DNA from: Roseateles sp.
GTDB taxonomy: Bacteria; Pseudomonadota; Gammaproteobacteria; Burkholderiales; Burkholderiaceae_C
Assembly: GCF_019237615.1 (NCBI RefSeq)
Contig: NZ_JAFAGT010000069.1
Span: forward strand, 62,001 to 126,000
DNA: 64,000 bases
Direction: 5' to 3'
A model generated the notes under the pieces. It was not told the origin of the DNA and ran no database searches. It was given only the letters and a program-made list of their open reading frames with translations. The number at the start of each line of letters is the position of its first letter. The first letter of the stretch is position 1. Below, piece by piece: positions 51,502 to 60,768 of the stretch. A program made the translations under genes and the position numbers.

Positions 51502-52866
51502 ATGATGAGTCTGCTCAGCTTTCCCAGCGCCGCCGCCCCGCACCACGCCAGATCGCCATGGGCGGACCTGCCACGCGCGCCGCAAAGCATCGAGGAGACC
51601 GGCCTGTCCAGCGGCTTCCTGATCGAGCTGGTGGCCAAGACCATGCTGCAGTTGGGTCTGAGCCGCCTGGTCGAACTGGGCGGCCAGCTCTGCCTGTCAG
51701 GCAGCGTGGTCGAGGTCCTGTGCCAGTTCATGCGGCGCGAGGGCCTGCTGGAGCTGACGCGCCGCGGCCAGCATGAGGCCGACATGCAGTTCGAGCTGAC
51801 GCTGGCCGGCCGCGCGCGCGCGCTCGAATGGTTGGCCCGCAATTCCTATGTCGGCGCCGCGCCGGTGCCGCTGCAGCTCTATGCAGAGCGGGTACGCGCA
51901 CAGTCGGCCCAGGCCCGCGTCATCACCCTGCGCCAGGCCCGCCGGGCCTATGCCGACCTCGTGCTGGCCGACGGCCTGCTCGATCAATTGGGCACCGCGC
52001 TGAACTCCGGCCGGCCGCTGCTGCTGTACGGACCGGCCGGTGCCGGAAAGACCTATCTGGCGCAGAGCCTGCGGCGCCTGCTCGGCGGCACGGTCGGGAT
52101 CCCGCACGCGATCTGCGTGCACGACGAGGTGATCCGCGTCTTCGATGCGCAGTGCCATCGTCCCCTGCCCGCCGAGCTGGCACCGCGCGCTGCGCTGGAC
52201 AACCGCGCCCGTCCCGACATGCGCTGGGTGCCGTGCGAACGGCCAGTGATCGTCTCCGGTGGCGAGCTGACCATCGAAATGCTGGACCTCAGCTTCGACG
52301 GGCGCGCCGGCTACTACGAGGCGCCGCCGCACTTCAAGGCCAACAATGGCCTGTTCATCGTCGACGATCTGGGCCGCCAGGCGGTCACGCCGCGCGCGCT
52401 GATGAACCGCTGGATCGTGCCGATGGAACGCCACCACGACCATCTGATGCTGCGCAACGGCGCCAAGTTCACCATCCCCTTCGAGATGGTGCTGGTGTTC
52501 TCCTCGAACCTGCAGCCACGCGAGCTGGAGGACGCCGCCTTCCTGCGCCGCCTGGGTCACAAGATCGAGATCGGCCCGCTGGCCGCCGCCGACTATGCGC
52601 TGGTGTTCGAGCGGGCCTGCGCCGACGAGGGGCTGCCCTTCGACGCGGCGGTTCTGGCCTACCTGCTGGACGGGCTGCATCCGCGTCATCGCCGGCCGCT
52701 GCTGGCCTGCTATCCGCGCGACTTGCTGCGCCTGATCGCCAGCCGCGCGCGCTACCTGGAATTGCCCGCCACGCTCTCGACCGAGTTGCTGGACTGGGCC
52801 TGGTCCACCTACTTTGGCAACGAGGCCCTGATCGAGGCAGCCTCGTCAACCGGGAGTCCGTCATGA
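51502..52866 (+). CDS. AAA-type ATPase in the tad locus
   Basis: This 454-residue cytosolic protein has a helical/winged N-terminal domain (residues about 30-130) and an AAA core with Walker A GPAGAGKTYLAQSL at about 175-188, Walker B GLFIVDDLG at about 289-297, and a sensor-like VFSSNLQP followed by FLRRLGHKIEIG. A C-terminal lid follows. It is not one of the standard tad products (TadA/CpaF has a different fold) and resembles MoxR/RavA-like chaperone ATPases. Its stop overlaps cpaB (ATGA), so it is integral to the operon. A remodelling or assembly role is inferred. Confidence 0.8.
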   Translation: MMSLLSFPSAAAPHHARSPWADLPRAPQSIEETGLSSGFLIELVAKTMLQLGLSRLVELGGQLCLSGSVVEVLCQFMRREGLLELTRRGQHEADMQFELTLAGRARALEWLARNSYVGAAPVPLQLYAERVRAQSAQARVITLRQARRAYADLVLADGLLDQLGTALNSGRPLLLYGPAGAGKTYLAQSLRRLLGGTVGIPHAICVHDEVIRVFDAQCHRPLPAELAPRAALDNRARPDMRWVPCERPVIVSGGELTIEMLDLSFDGRAGYYEAPPHFKANNGLFIVDDLGRQAVTPRALMNRWIVPMERHHDHLMLRNGAKFTIPFEMVLVFSSNLQPRELEDAAFLRRLGHKIEIGPLAAADYALVFERACADEGLPFDAAVLAYLLDGLHPRHRRPLLACYPRDLLRLIASRARYLELPATLSTELLDWAWSTYFGNEALIEAASSTGSPS

Positions 52867-53726
52867 GATCACGTGGCTTGCTGATGCTCCTAATCGCCGC
52901 GCTGGCCGGCTTGGCCGCGGTCGTGATGGCCGCCCGCTGGATGCAGGGTCAGAGCGGCAATCAGGGCCGCATCGCGGTGGCCAATGTCGACATTGAACTC
53001 GGCGGCCGCATCTCCCGCGAGATGGTCCGGATGACCGACTGGCCGCAGGACAGCGTTCCGGCCGGCGCCTTCGAAGATCCGGCCAAGCTGGAGGGCCGCG
53101 TCGTGCTCGTCTCCATGCAGCGCGGCGAGCCGCTGACCGAGGCGCGGCTGGCGCCCGTCGGCACCAAGGGCGGACTGTCCGCGGTGGTGCCCACCGGCAA
53201 GCGCGCGATGGCGGTGCGGGTCAACGACGTGGTCGGCGTCGCCGGCTTCGCGCTGCCCGGCACCTATGTCGACGTGATGGTCAACACGCAGGACGAGAAC
53301 GCCGCCCGCGGCGACCGCGACCACTCCATCTCCAAGATCGTGCTCGAGCGCATCCTGGTGCTGGCCGTCGCGCAGGAGGCGGACCGCGACACCACGCGAC
53401 CCAAGGTCGTCAACGCGGTCACGCTGGAGGTCACGCCCGACGAGGCCGAGCTGCTGGACCTGGCGCGCAGCGTCGGCACGCTGTCCCTGGTGCTGCGCAA
53501 CCAGACCGACCCCAAGACCGTCACCGCAGGCACCGGCGCCACCAAGGCCGCGTTGCTGGGCCTGCAGGCACGCCTGGAGTCGCCCCTCGCCCCGGCCCCG
53601 ACGCCGGCCCCACGCCCCGTCGCGGTCCGCCGTGTCGCGCCCGTTGCGATACCGGTCGCCACGGTCGCGCGCAGCGGCTGCGTCGAGCTGATCCGCGGCC
53701 TCGACAAGGTCACGGAGTGCTTCTGA
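52863..53726 (+). CDS. cpaB: Tad pilus assembly protein CpaB/RcpC
   Basis: This 287-residue protein has a membrane anchor (LLMLLIAALAGLAAVVMAARWM), then two beta-clip/SAF-like domains (VANVDIELGGRISREMV and VVPTGKRAMAVRVNDVVGVAGFALPGTYVDVM). A Pro-rich linker and a short C-terminal segment with Cys residues (SGCVELIRG, TECF) follow. CpaB/RcpC works in the periplasm next to the secretin. Its ATG overlaps the AAA ATPase stop. Confidence 0.9.
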   Translation: MRSRGLLMLLIAALAGLAAVVMAARWMQGQSGNQGRIAVANVDIELGGRISREMVRMTDWPQDSVPAGAFEDPAKLEGRVVLVSMQRGEPLTEARLAPVGTKGGLSAVVPTGKRAMAVRVNDVVGVAGFALPGTYVDVMVNTQDENAARGDRDHSISKIVLERILVLAVAQEADRDTTRPKVVNAVTLEVTPDEAELLDLARSVGTLSLVLRNQTDPKTVTAGTGATKAALLGLQARLESPLAPAPTPAPRPVAVRRVAPVAIPVATVARSGCVELIRGLDKVTECF

Positions 53727-53752
53727 GCACGCCACCCCCAGGGAGAACGTCC

Positions 53753-55552
53753 ATGACCACGACCCCGCTCCTTCCCCGTTCGATGCCTCGTTCGCTACCG
53801 GGCTCGCGCCCGGGCGCCACGGCAGGCGTGAGCGCCGCACCACACCATGCGCCGGCCACCCTGGCCGCGCTGAGTTCGTTGATGCTCGCGCTGGCCGCAA
53901 CCGGCGCGCTGGCCGCGCCGCCCGCGGCCGGCACCTCGGTTGCGATCGCGGCGACGCGGCTGGCGGCGGCGCAGGTGCCGCCTCCGGGCCCGGTGTGCTC
54001 GCGGGTCGATGTCGGGCCGCTGGTGACGGTGCCGGTGGGCAAGTCCACGCTGGTCAAGCCCACGCAACCCATCGCCCGCATCCTGCTGGGCAATCCCGAC
54101 AACGCCCGCGCCGCCCGCCCGGCCGAGGCCGCGCCCAAGAAGGACGAGGCGGTCAAGGTCCCTCCCGTCGCGCAGGAAACGCGCCCGGGCGTGGCTGAGG
54201 TCGACGTGGTGCTGCTGGCCCCGACCGAGATCTATCTGCTGGGCAAGACCATAGGCTCGACCAACGTCGTGATGCTGGACCGCGCCGGCGCCTGCACTTC
54301 CTTCGACGTGGTCGTGGGCATGGATACGGCGGCGCTGCAGGAGACCCTGCATCAGCTGCTGCCGCAGGAGCCAGGCATCCGCGTCGCCGCGGCCTTCGAT
54401 TCCATCGTGCTGACAGGAGAGGTCTCCGACAGCGAGTCCCTGACGCGCGCCATCGACCTGGCCAACGCCTATGTGCACGGCAATGGCAAGGAAACCAGCC
54501 CCCGCGTGGTCAACATGTTGCAGGTCGCCGCGCCCCAGCAGGTGATGCTGGAGGTCAAGGTGGCGGAAGTGTCCAAGTCGCTGCTGGACGCCTTCGGCAT
54601 CGATTTCTCGCGCGCCTACGCGCCCGGCGACGGCTCCATGGTGCGTTTCCTGGGCGGCATCCTGGGTGGCGCGACAGGCGTGCTCGGGCAGATCTCGGGC
54701 ACAGGGCCCAGCGGCGTGCCCTTCAGTTCGGTGGACGCCGTCGTCGGTGGCACGGTGCCGGTCAACGGGATCACCGGCGGCAACGTCACCGTCACCTACG
54801 ACGCCTCCGGGCGCCCGACCTACACGACGACCTACGGGACGGTGCCGGGCCGCGGCGTGAGCAACGCCCAGCTCAACATGCAAAAGACGGACGGCCTGGT
54901 GAAGGTGCTCGCCGAGCCCACGGTGATGGCCATCAGCGGCCAGACCGGCAGCTTCCTGGCCGGCGGCAAGATCCTGATCCCGGTGGTGCAGAACAACGGC
55001 GCCGGCGGCAGCACCGTCACGCTGGAGGAGAAGGAGTTCGGCGTCTCGGTGAAGTTCACGCCCACGGTGCTGGGCGGCAGCCGCATCCATTTGCGTGTGC
55101 GACCGGAAGTCTCCGAGCTCAACGCCACCGGTGTGCAGATCAGCGCGGGTGCGCTGAACTCGGTGCTGCCATCCTTCACCTCGCGCAAGGCCGAGACCAC
55201 GGTCCAGCTGATGGATGGCCAGAGCTTCGCCATCGGCGGGCTGATCAAGAACAACACCACGACCAACATCAAGGCCTTCCCCTTCCTGGGCGAGCTGCCG
55301 GTGGTGGGCGCGCTGTTCCGCAGCACGCAGTTCCAGACAGACCGCTCGGAGCTGGTCTTCGTGATCACGCCGCGCCTGGTCAAGCCACTGCCGCCCGACT
55401 ACCGCCTGCCCACCGACGGGTACGTGCCGCCAACCCGCAGCGAACTCATCCTGAAGGGCCGGCTCGAGGGCAAGGCTCCGGCCGACGCACCCGCGCCGGA
55501 CAAGGCCGCCGCCGCCGCCGAGCCCGCCAAGGGCGGCTTCGACAAGGAGTGA
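53753..55552 (+). CDS. cpaC: Tad pilus secretin CpaC/RcpA
   Basis: This 599-residue outer-membrane protein has an N-terminal signal (LAALSSLMLALAATGALA), then an N0/BON-like domain (about 75-220: KSTLVKPTQPIARILLGNP, APTEIYLLGKTIGSTNVVM) and the secretin ring domain (about 300-540: MEVKVAEVSK type start, KVLAEPTVMAISGQTGSF, ETTVQLMDGQSFAIGGLIK, FPFLGELPVVGALFR). It has a Gly/Thr-rich insert (TYDASGRPTYTTTYG). GGGAGA precedes the ATG. An Ala/Pro-rich tail ends the protein. Confidence 0.92.
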   Translation: MTTTPLLPRSMPRSLPGSRPGATAGVSAAPHHAPATLAALSSLMLALAATGALAAPPAAGTSVAIAATRLAAAQVPPPGPVCSRVDVGPLVTVPVGKSTLVKPTQPIARILLGNPDNARAARPAEAAPKKDEAVKVPPVAQETRPGVAEVDVVLLAPTEIYLLGKTIGSTNVVMLDRAGACTSFDVVVGMDTAALQETLHQLLPQEPGIRVAAAFDSIVLTGEVSDSESLTRAIDLANAYVHGNGKETSPRVVNMLQVAAPQQVMLEVKVAEVSKSLLDAFGIDFSRAYAPGDGSMVRFLGGILGGATGVLGQISGTGPSGVPFSSVDAVVGGTVPVNGITGGNVTVTYDASGRPTYTTTYGTVPGRGVSNAQLNMQKTDGLVKVLAEPTVMAISGQTGSFLAGGKILIPVVQNNGAGGSTVTLEEKEFGVSVKFTPTVLGGSRIHLRVRPEVSELNATGVQISAGALNSVLPSFTSRKAETTVQLMDGQSFAIGGLIKNNTTTNIKAFPFLGELPVVGALFRSTQFQTDRSELVFVITPRLVKPLPPDYRLPTDGYVPPTRSELILKGRLEGKAPADAPAPDKAAAAAEPAKGGFDKE

Positions 55553-55554
55553 CC

Positions 55555-55905
55555 ATGAACCGCGACTCCACCCGAGGCGCCGACCGCGCGCCCTCCCTCC
55601 ATCCGGCGCAACGCATCGCCGGCACCGCCACGCTGAGCGTGCTCTCCATGGCCGCAGCCCTGCTCTGCGGCTGCGCTGCCACGACGACGCCCGACACCGA
55701 CCGCCACTTCGGCGAGGCCAGCCGCGCCCTCATCGCGCAGCAGGTACTGGACCCGAATGCACCCACGCGCAACGCCGCACTGACCGCGAAGACCGACGGC
55801 CGCCTGATGCGCGAGGCCGGCGGGCGCGCGCTCGACACGTACAAGGCGCCGCCGCCGACCAACATCATCAACATCGGCGTCGGCGCAGGCGGCAACGACC
55901 GCTGA
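55555..55905 (+). CDS. Small lipoprotein of the tad locus
   Basis: This 116-residue protein has a lipoprotein signal with lipobox AALLCGC at about residue 40, so it probably sits in the outer membrane beside the secretin. The mature part (HFGEASRALIAQQVLDPNA, then a Gly-rich ending) matches no family I recognise, although short lipoproteins at this place are common in tad loci and may pilot the secretin. AAGGAG lies 5-6 bases before the ATG. An upstream in-frame GTG at 55549 is the secretin stop region. Confidence 0.75.
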   Translation: MNRDSTRGADRAPSLHPAQRIAGTATLSVLSMAAALLCGCAATTTPDTDRHFGEASRALIAQQVLDPNAPTRNAALTAKTDGRLMREAGGRALDTYKAPPPTNIINIGVGAGGNDR

Positions 55906-55924
55906 CGCAGCCGGGAGACCCGCC

Positions 55925-57211
55925 ATGTCCGCCCGCCCCCCGCCGCGCCCGGCGCGCCCCGTGCGCCGCCCCCGGCACCAGTCGCGCGAGCGCTCGCTGG
56001 GCGCCGTCGCGCTGGTGGTGGCGCTGCTCCTGGCAGTGATGGTGGGCTTCCTCGGCCTGGCGGTGGACGGAGGCCGGCTCTACCTGGCCAAGACCGAGCT
56101 GCAGAACGCCGCCGATGCCTGCGCGCTGGCCGCCAGCTACGAGCTCACCGGCGCGCCCAGCATCCCCGCGGCGGCCTTCCCGCGCGCCGAGGCCGCCGGC
56201 CGCACCGTTGCCAAGCAGAACCGCGTCGGCTTCCAGGGCTCGGCCATCGTCGACGCGAACATCACCGTCGGCTTCGGCAGCTCGCTCGCGGCGGGCAGCC
56301 TGTGGAGCGCGGCCGGCGCGGCCGCGGCATCCTCGAAGTACGCGCGCTGCACGCTGACGCGCGGTGGCTTCGCGCCCTATTTCATGCGGGTGATGGGCTT
56401 TGGCGCCAGCAGCGTCACCGCCATCGCAACGGCCACGCTCACGCCGGCGCAGAGCAATTGCGCCGTGCCACTGGGTGTGTGCATGGGCACGGGCACCAGC
56501 GCCACGTCCTCGCCGCCCTTCGGCCTGACGCCGGGCGCCTGGGTCGGCGGCCGCTTCAAGGACGGGGGCGGCAACTGGAACTGGATCAATTTCAACCCGC
56601 CCGCCGGCGGCGAGGCCGTGCTCGCAGGGCTGCTCACCGGCAACGGCATGTGCTCTCTGAACATCACCACACCGGTCGGCCAGCCCGGCAACATGGGCAA
56701 CGCCGCGGCCAAGGCCTGGAACTCGCGCTTCGGGCTGTACCAGACCGGCTCGACCAACGTCACCAACGCGCCGCCCGACTTCACCGGCTACGCCTACACG
56801 ACGACCAACTGGCCCTCCGGCAAGAACGCAGTGGGCGACTTCATCACGCGGCGCGCCTCGCACACGCCCTACGGCAGCAGCGTCGCGGCGGGCAACAGCC
56901 TCACCGGGCTGAGCCTGAGCAACGCCTACAACCCGACGACGACCGTCGCGCAGCACACGCAGTACGGCGCCGACCGGCGCCTGGTCAGCGCGCCCATCAT
57001 CGATTGCTCGGCGCTGACCGGCGGCACACACACGACCACTGTGCAGGGCTGGGCCTGCGTGCTGATGCTGCAGCCCATCGATTCGCCCAACAACCCGATG
57101 AACGTGGAGTTCATCGGCATGTCGACCGCCGCGGGCAGCCCCTGCGCCTCCTCCGGCGTGGCCGGCGACACCACCAGCGCGGGGCCCATGGTCCCGGCGC
57201 TCGTCCAGTGA
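55925..57211 (+). CDS. TadG-like pseudopilin with Tad/TadE-type helix
   Basis: This 428-residue protein has a basic leader and one helix (GAVALVVALLLAVMVGFLGLAVDGG), followed by YLAKTELQNAADACALAAS, the typical start of Tad/TadG-like putative pseudopilins (PF13400). A large exported beta-rich and Gly/Thr/Asn-rich part comprises about 300 residues with several Cys. No vWA motif is clear, unlike some TadG proteins. It would sit in the inner membrane or at the pilus tip. The next gene begins 7 bases after its stop. Confidence 0.85.
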   Translation: MSARPPPRPARPVRRPRHQSRERSLGAVALVVALLLAVMVGFLGLAVDGGRLYLAKTELQNAADACALAASYELTGAPSIPAAAFPRAEAAGRTVAKQNRVGFQGSAIVDANITVGFGSSLAAGSLWSAAGAAAASSKYARCTLTRGGFAPYFMRVMGFGASSVTAIATATLTPAQSNCAVPLGVCMGTGTSATSSPPFGLTPGAWVGGRFKDGGGNWNWINFNPPAGGEAVLAGLLTGNGMCSLNITTPVGQPGNMGNAAAKAWNSRFGLYQTGSTNVTNAPPDFTGYAYTTTNWPSGKNAVGDFITRRASHTPYGSSVAAGNSLTGLSLSNAYNPTTTVAQHTQYGADRRLVSAPIIDCSALTGGTHTTTVQGWACVLMLQPIDSPNNPMNVEFIGMSTAAGSPCASSGVAGDTTSAGPMVPALVQ

Positions 57212-57218
57212 GGCAGAC

Positions 57219-57728
57219 ATGGCACCCGTGCCCTCCCCCCCACCCGCCCCCGGCGCCGCGACCACCGGCCCGCGCGCGGGCCGCCGCGCGCGCTGCCGCG
57301 GTGTGGCTGCGGTGGAGCTGGGCCTGCTGATGACGCCGCTGATCCTGCTGGTCTTCGGCGCGAGCGAGCTGGGCCGCGCGGTGTTCAGCTACAACATGAT
57401 CGACAAGTCGGTGCGCGACGCCGCCCGCCACCTGTCGCAGCACGGCCCTGGCGACTCGACCATCGCCGCGCAGGCGCGCTGCCTGGCCGTCTACGAAACC
57501 ACCGACTGCAGCGGCACTGCGCTACTCCCCGGCCTGACGACCGCGATGGTCAACATCTGCGACGCCACGCTGTGCCCGTCGACCAACGCCAACCAGCTCA
57601 CCGGCAGCGGCACGGTCAACCTCGTGACCGCCAACATCCAGAGCTACCCCTACACGTCCGTGGTCGGCTTCGTGATCCCGAGCATGAACTTCAACACCAT
57701 CACGGTGACGATGAGGGCACAGCTATGA
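57219..57728 (+). CDS. TadE-like minor pilin
   Basis: This 169-residue protein has a Pro/Arg-rich leader (residues 1-27), then the TadE motif RGVAAVELGLLMTPLILLVFGASELGRAV and YNMIDKSVRDAARHLSQ, followed by an exported beta domain with paired Cys (ETTDCSG, NICDATLCPS). It would be processed by the prepilin peptidase at the Glu-containing site. Its stop overlaps the next minor pilin start (ATGA). Confidence 0.87.
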   Translation: MAPVPSPPPAPGAATTGPRAGRRARCRGVAAVELGLLMTPLILLVFGASELGRAVFSYNMIDKSVRDAARHLSQHGPGDSTIAAQARCLAVYETTDCSGTALLPGLTTAMVNICDATLCPSTNANQLTGSGTVNLVTANIQSYPYTSVVGFVIPSMNFNTITVTMRAQL

Positions 57729-58195
57729 CGGCCCATCGTGCGCCTGCAGCTCCCGCCACCACCGTGTGCGTCCGCGCGCAGCGTGGCGCGGCGGCGGTGG
57801 AATTCGCGCTGGTGAGCAGCCTGCTGTGCATGCTGGTGCTCGGTGCGATGGAGATGGGCCGGCTGCTGTGGACCTGGAACGCGGCGGTCGAGGCCACGCG
57901 CTACGGCGCGCGGCTGGCCGTGGTCTGCGACATGAACGACAGCCACATCAAGTCCCGAATGATCAGCCGGCTGCCGACGCTGACCACGTCCAACATCACC
58001 GTGACCTACCTCAACCCGCCCAACGCAGCCAACACCTGCACGACGGCGGACTGCAAGGCGGTGACGGTGGCGCTGACGGGCTACACGCACCACGCGATCA
58101 TCCCCTTCTCGCCGCTGACACTCACGATGCCGGCCTTCGCCACCACGCTGCGCAAGGAGTACATGAGCAGCGCATCCAACGAGGTGTGCCAGTGA
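57725..58195 (+). CDS. TadE/TadF-like minor pilin
   Basis: This 156-residue protein has the processing region RGAAAVEFALVSSLLCMLVLG and AAVEATRYGARLAVVCD, with a short exported tail containing Cys pairs (ANTCTTADC). It is the partner of the previous minor pilin. The ATG at 57725 overlaps that gene's stop, and its own stop overlaps the cpaE start (GTGA). Confidence 0.87.
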   Translation: MTAHRAPAAPATTVCVRAQRGAAAVEFALVSSLLCMLVLGAMEMGRLLWTWNAAVEATRYGARLAVVCDMNDSHIKSRMISRLPTLTTSNITVTYLNPPNAANTCTTADCKAVTVALTGYTHHAIIPFSPLTLTMPAFATTLRKEYMSSASNEVCQ

Positions 58196-59373
58196 GAGTC
58201 AAGGTCGTCACCCCCGATGCCGCCCACGCCCGCGCGTGGACCGAGGCGCTGCACGCGGATCCGGCCTTCGCGGTTACGGCGCTGGAGAAGCCGTTGCACG
58301 ACGTCAACGCCATCGTCAACGGCAGCCGGCCCGACCTGCTGCTGGCCGAGATCATGTCCACGGAAGACTTCCTGGCACTGGAGCGCCAGGCCACGCAGCA
58401 TCCCGAGGTCGACGTGGTGCTGGTGGCGCCAGAACTCTCGCCCGACTTCCTGATGCGCGCGATGCGGGCCGGCGTGCGCGAAGTACTGCCCGCCGCATCG
58501 TCCGGCGATGCGGTGCTGGCCGCGCTGCGGCGGCTGCGCCGCAAGCGCGGCGCGGCGGGCGCAGTGGCCGCGCCGGAGCCGGTGCGCAACGGCGAACTGC
58601 TGGCGCTGGTGTCCTGCAAGGGCGGCAGCGGTGCGACCTTCGTCGCGGCCAACCTGGCGCACCTGCTGGCGGCCGGCGGCCGGCGTCGCGTCGCGCTGAT
58701 CGACATGAACCTGCAGTTCGGCGACGCCGCGCTGTTCCTGGGTACGCAGACACCGCCCAGCCACGTCGCCGACGTGGCGCGCAACATCGCGCGCCTGGAC
58801 GCCGACCTGCTGCAGTCCGCGATGGCCGAAGCCGGCCCGGGCCTGTGGGTGCTCGCCGCGCCGGAGGATCCGGCCCATGCGGCCGACGTCTCTCCCGCCC
58901 AGGTGCAGGCCATCCTGCGGCAGGCGCGCGAAAGCTTCGATTTCGTCGTGGTCGACGTGGGGCGCTCTCTCAGCGCCGCGACGCTGGCGGTGCTGGACCA
59001 GGCCGACAAGATCTTCGCGGTGCTGCAGCTGACGCTGCCCTTCATCCGCGACGGGAAGCGGCTGCGCGACCTGTTCCATTCGCTGGACTATCCGGCCGAC
59101 AAGGTGCACTGGATCGTCAACCGCCATCAGAAGGACAGTCCGTTCAGCCTTGAGGACTTGCGCCGCACGATGGGCATCGCCGAGCCCATCGTGCTGCCCA
59201 ACCACTATGAGGCCGTCGCTTCGGCGGTCAACCAGGGCGTGCCGGTCGAGACCATCGCGCCGGGTAGCAGCATCGCCAAGGCGCTGCGCCAGCTGGCCGC
59301 GCAAATCGCGCCCGACGCACCCGTGCCACAGCGCGGCTGGTTGTCCGGCCTGTTCCGGGGAGCATCCGCATGA
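58192..59373 (+). CDS. cpaE: TadZ/CpaE-like localisation ATPase
   Basis: This 393-residue cytosolic protein has a REC-like N-terminal domain (about 1-120) that lacks the phosphoacceptor pattern, then a ParA/MinD-like ATPase. The deviant P-loop is [15 protein letters not shown] with K143; the Lys normally found before Thr (GKT) is Ala here. [15 protein letters not shown] and [10 protein letters not shown] follow. Proteins of this type place the Tad machine at a cell pole. The GTG at 58192 overlaps the previous stop; its stop overlaps the cpaF start (ATGA). Confidence 0.9.
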   Translation: MRVKVVTPDAAHARAWTEALHADPAFAVTALEKPLHDVNAIVNGSRPDLLLAEIMSTEDFLALERQATQHPEVDVVLVAPELSPDFLMRAMRAGVREVLPAASSGDAVLAALRRLRRKRGAAGAVAAPEPVRNGELLALVSCKGGSGATFVAANLAHLLAAGGRRRVALIDMNLQFGDAALFLGTQTPPSHVADVARNIARLDADLLQSAMAEAGPGLWVLAAPEDPAHAADVSPAQVQAILRQARESFDFVVVDVGRSLSAATLAVLDQADKIFAVLQLTLPFIRDGKRLRDLFHSLDYPADKVHWIVNRHQKDSPFSLEDLRRTMGIAEPIVLPNHYEAVASAVNQGVPVETIAPGSSIAKALRQLAAQIAPDAPVPQRGWLSGLFRGASA

Positions 59374-60755
59374 AGGATTCGATGAGCTTGCGCGAGCGCC
59401 TGGGCGCCGCGACCCAGGGGTTCATGTCGCACGGCATGAACGGCGCCGACGGTCCGCCCGAGGAGACTGCCGGCGCGCCGACGCAGGCCTACCAGGCGAC
59501 CAAGTCGCGCATCCATCAGCTGCTGCTGGGGCGGCTGGACCTGGAAGCCATGGACGGCCTGGGCGCAGACTCGCTCAAGGAAGAGCTGCGGCAGATGGTG
59601 GAGCGGCTGCTGTTCGAGGAGAACCTGGTCCTCAACGCCGCCGAGCGCCGCGCGCTGGTGCGCGACATCCAGTACGAGATGCTGGGCTTCGGCCCGATCG
59701 AGCCGCTGCTGGCCGACCCCACCGTGTCGGACATCCTGGTCAATACGCATGCGCAGGTCTACGTCGAGCGCCGCGGCCGGCTGGAGCTCACCGACGTGCG
59801 TTTCGCCGACGACGAGCACCTGATGAAGATCATCGACAAGATCGTCTCGCGCATCGGCCGGCGAGTCGACGAATCCAGCCCGATGGTCGATGCACGGATG
59901 CCGGATGGCTCGCGCGTCAATGCCATCATTCCGCCGCTGGCGATCGACGGTCCCGTCCTCTCGATCCGGCGCTTTGCCGCCGTGCCGCTGAGGGCCGAGA
60001 ACCTGATCGAGTTCCGCTCGATGTCCCCCGAGATGGCGCAGTTCCTGGCCGCGCTGTCGCAGGCGCGCGCCAACATCCTGATCTCCGGCGGCACTGGCTC
60101 CGGCAAGACCACCCTGCTCAACATCCTGAGCGCCGCCATCCCGCCCAGCGAGCGCATCGAGACGGTCGAGGACGCCGCCGAGCTGCAGTTGCAGCAACCC
60201 CATGTGGTGCGACTGGAGACGCGCCCGCCCAACATCGAGGGGCGAGGCGAAGTGGCGCAGCGCGCCCTGGTACGCAATGCGCTGCGCATGCGGCCGGACC
60301 GCATCATCCTGGGCGAGACCCGAGGCGCGGAGGCGCTGGACATGCTGCAGGCGATGAACACCGGCCATGAGGGCTCGATGACCACGGTGCATGCCAACAC
60401 ACCCCGCGACGCGCTGGCGCGGCTGGAGAGCATGATCGCGATGGCCGGTGTGGACCTGCCGGCCAAGGCCGCACGCGCCCAGATCGCCTACGCGATCGGC
60501 GTGATCGTGCAGGCCAACCGGCTATCCGACGGCACCCGCAAGATCACCAGCATCCAGGAGCTGACCGGCATGGAGGGCGACACCGTCTCGCTGCAGGAGA
60601 TCTTCAGCTTCAAGCAGACCGGAGTTGCCGCCAACGGCGCGGTGCAGGGCTACTTCAGCGCCTCCGGCGTGCGCCCGCGCTGCTGGGACCGGCTGAGCGC
60701 GCGTGGCGTCGAGCTGTCGCAGACCCTGTTCGTGCCACACCGCCTGGATGTCTGA
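59370..60755 (+). CDS. cpaF: Tad secretion ATPase CpaF/TadA
   Basis: This 461-residue hexameric ATPase powers Flp pilus assembly. It has an N-terminal helical domain (about 40-130), Walker [10 protein letters not shown] at about 240-248, and Walker [17 protein letters not shown]. The His box is [15 protein letters not shown]. Both nucleotide motifs are intact. The C-terminal part beyond about 400 ([15 protein letters not shown]) is typical of CpaF. The ATG overlaps the cpaE stop. Confidence 0.95.
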   Translation: MKDSMSLRERLGAATQGFMSHGMNGADGPPEETAGAPTQAYQATKSRIHQLLLGRLDLEAMDGLGADSLKEELRQMVERLLFEENLVLNAAERRALVRDIQYEMLGFGPIEPLLADPTVSDILVNTHAQVYVERRGRLELTDVRFADDEHLMKIIDKIVSRIGRRVDESSPMVDARMPDGSRVNAIIPPLAIDGPVLSIRRFAAVPLRAENLIEFRSMSPEMAQFLAALSQARANILISGGTGSGKTTLLNILSAAIPPSERIETVEDAAELQLQQPHVVRLETRPPNIEGRGEVAQRALVRNALRMRPDRIILGETRGAEALDMLQAMNTGHEGSMTTVHANTPRDALARLESMIAMAGVDLPAKAARAQIAYAIGVIVQANRLSDGTRKITSIQELTGMEGDTVSLQEIFSFKQTGVAANGAVQGYFSASGVRPRCWDRLSARGVELSQTLFVPHRLDV

Positions 60756-60768
60756 AGGAGCCCGCATC

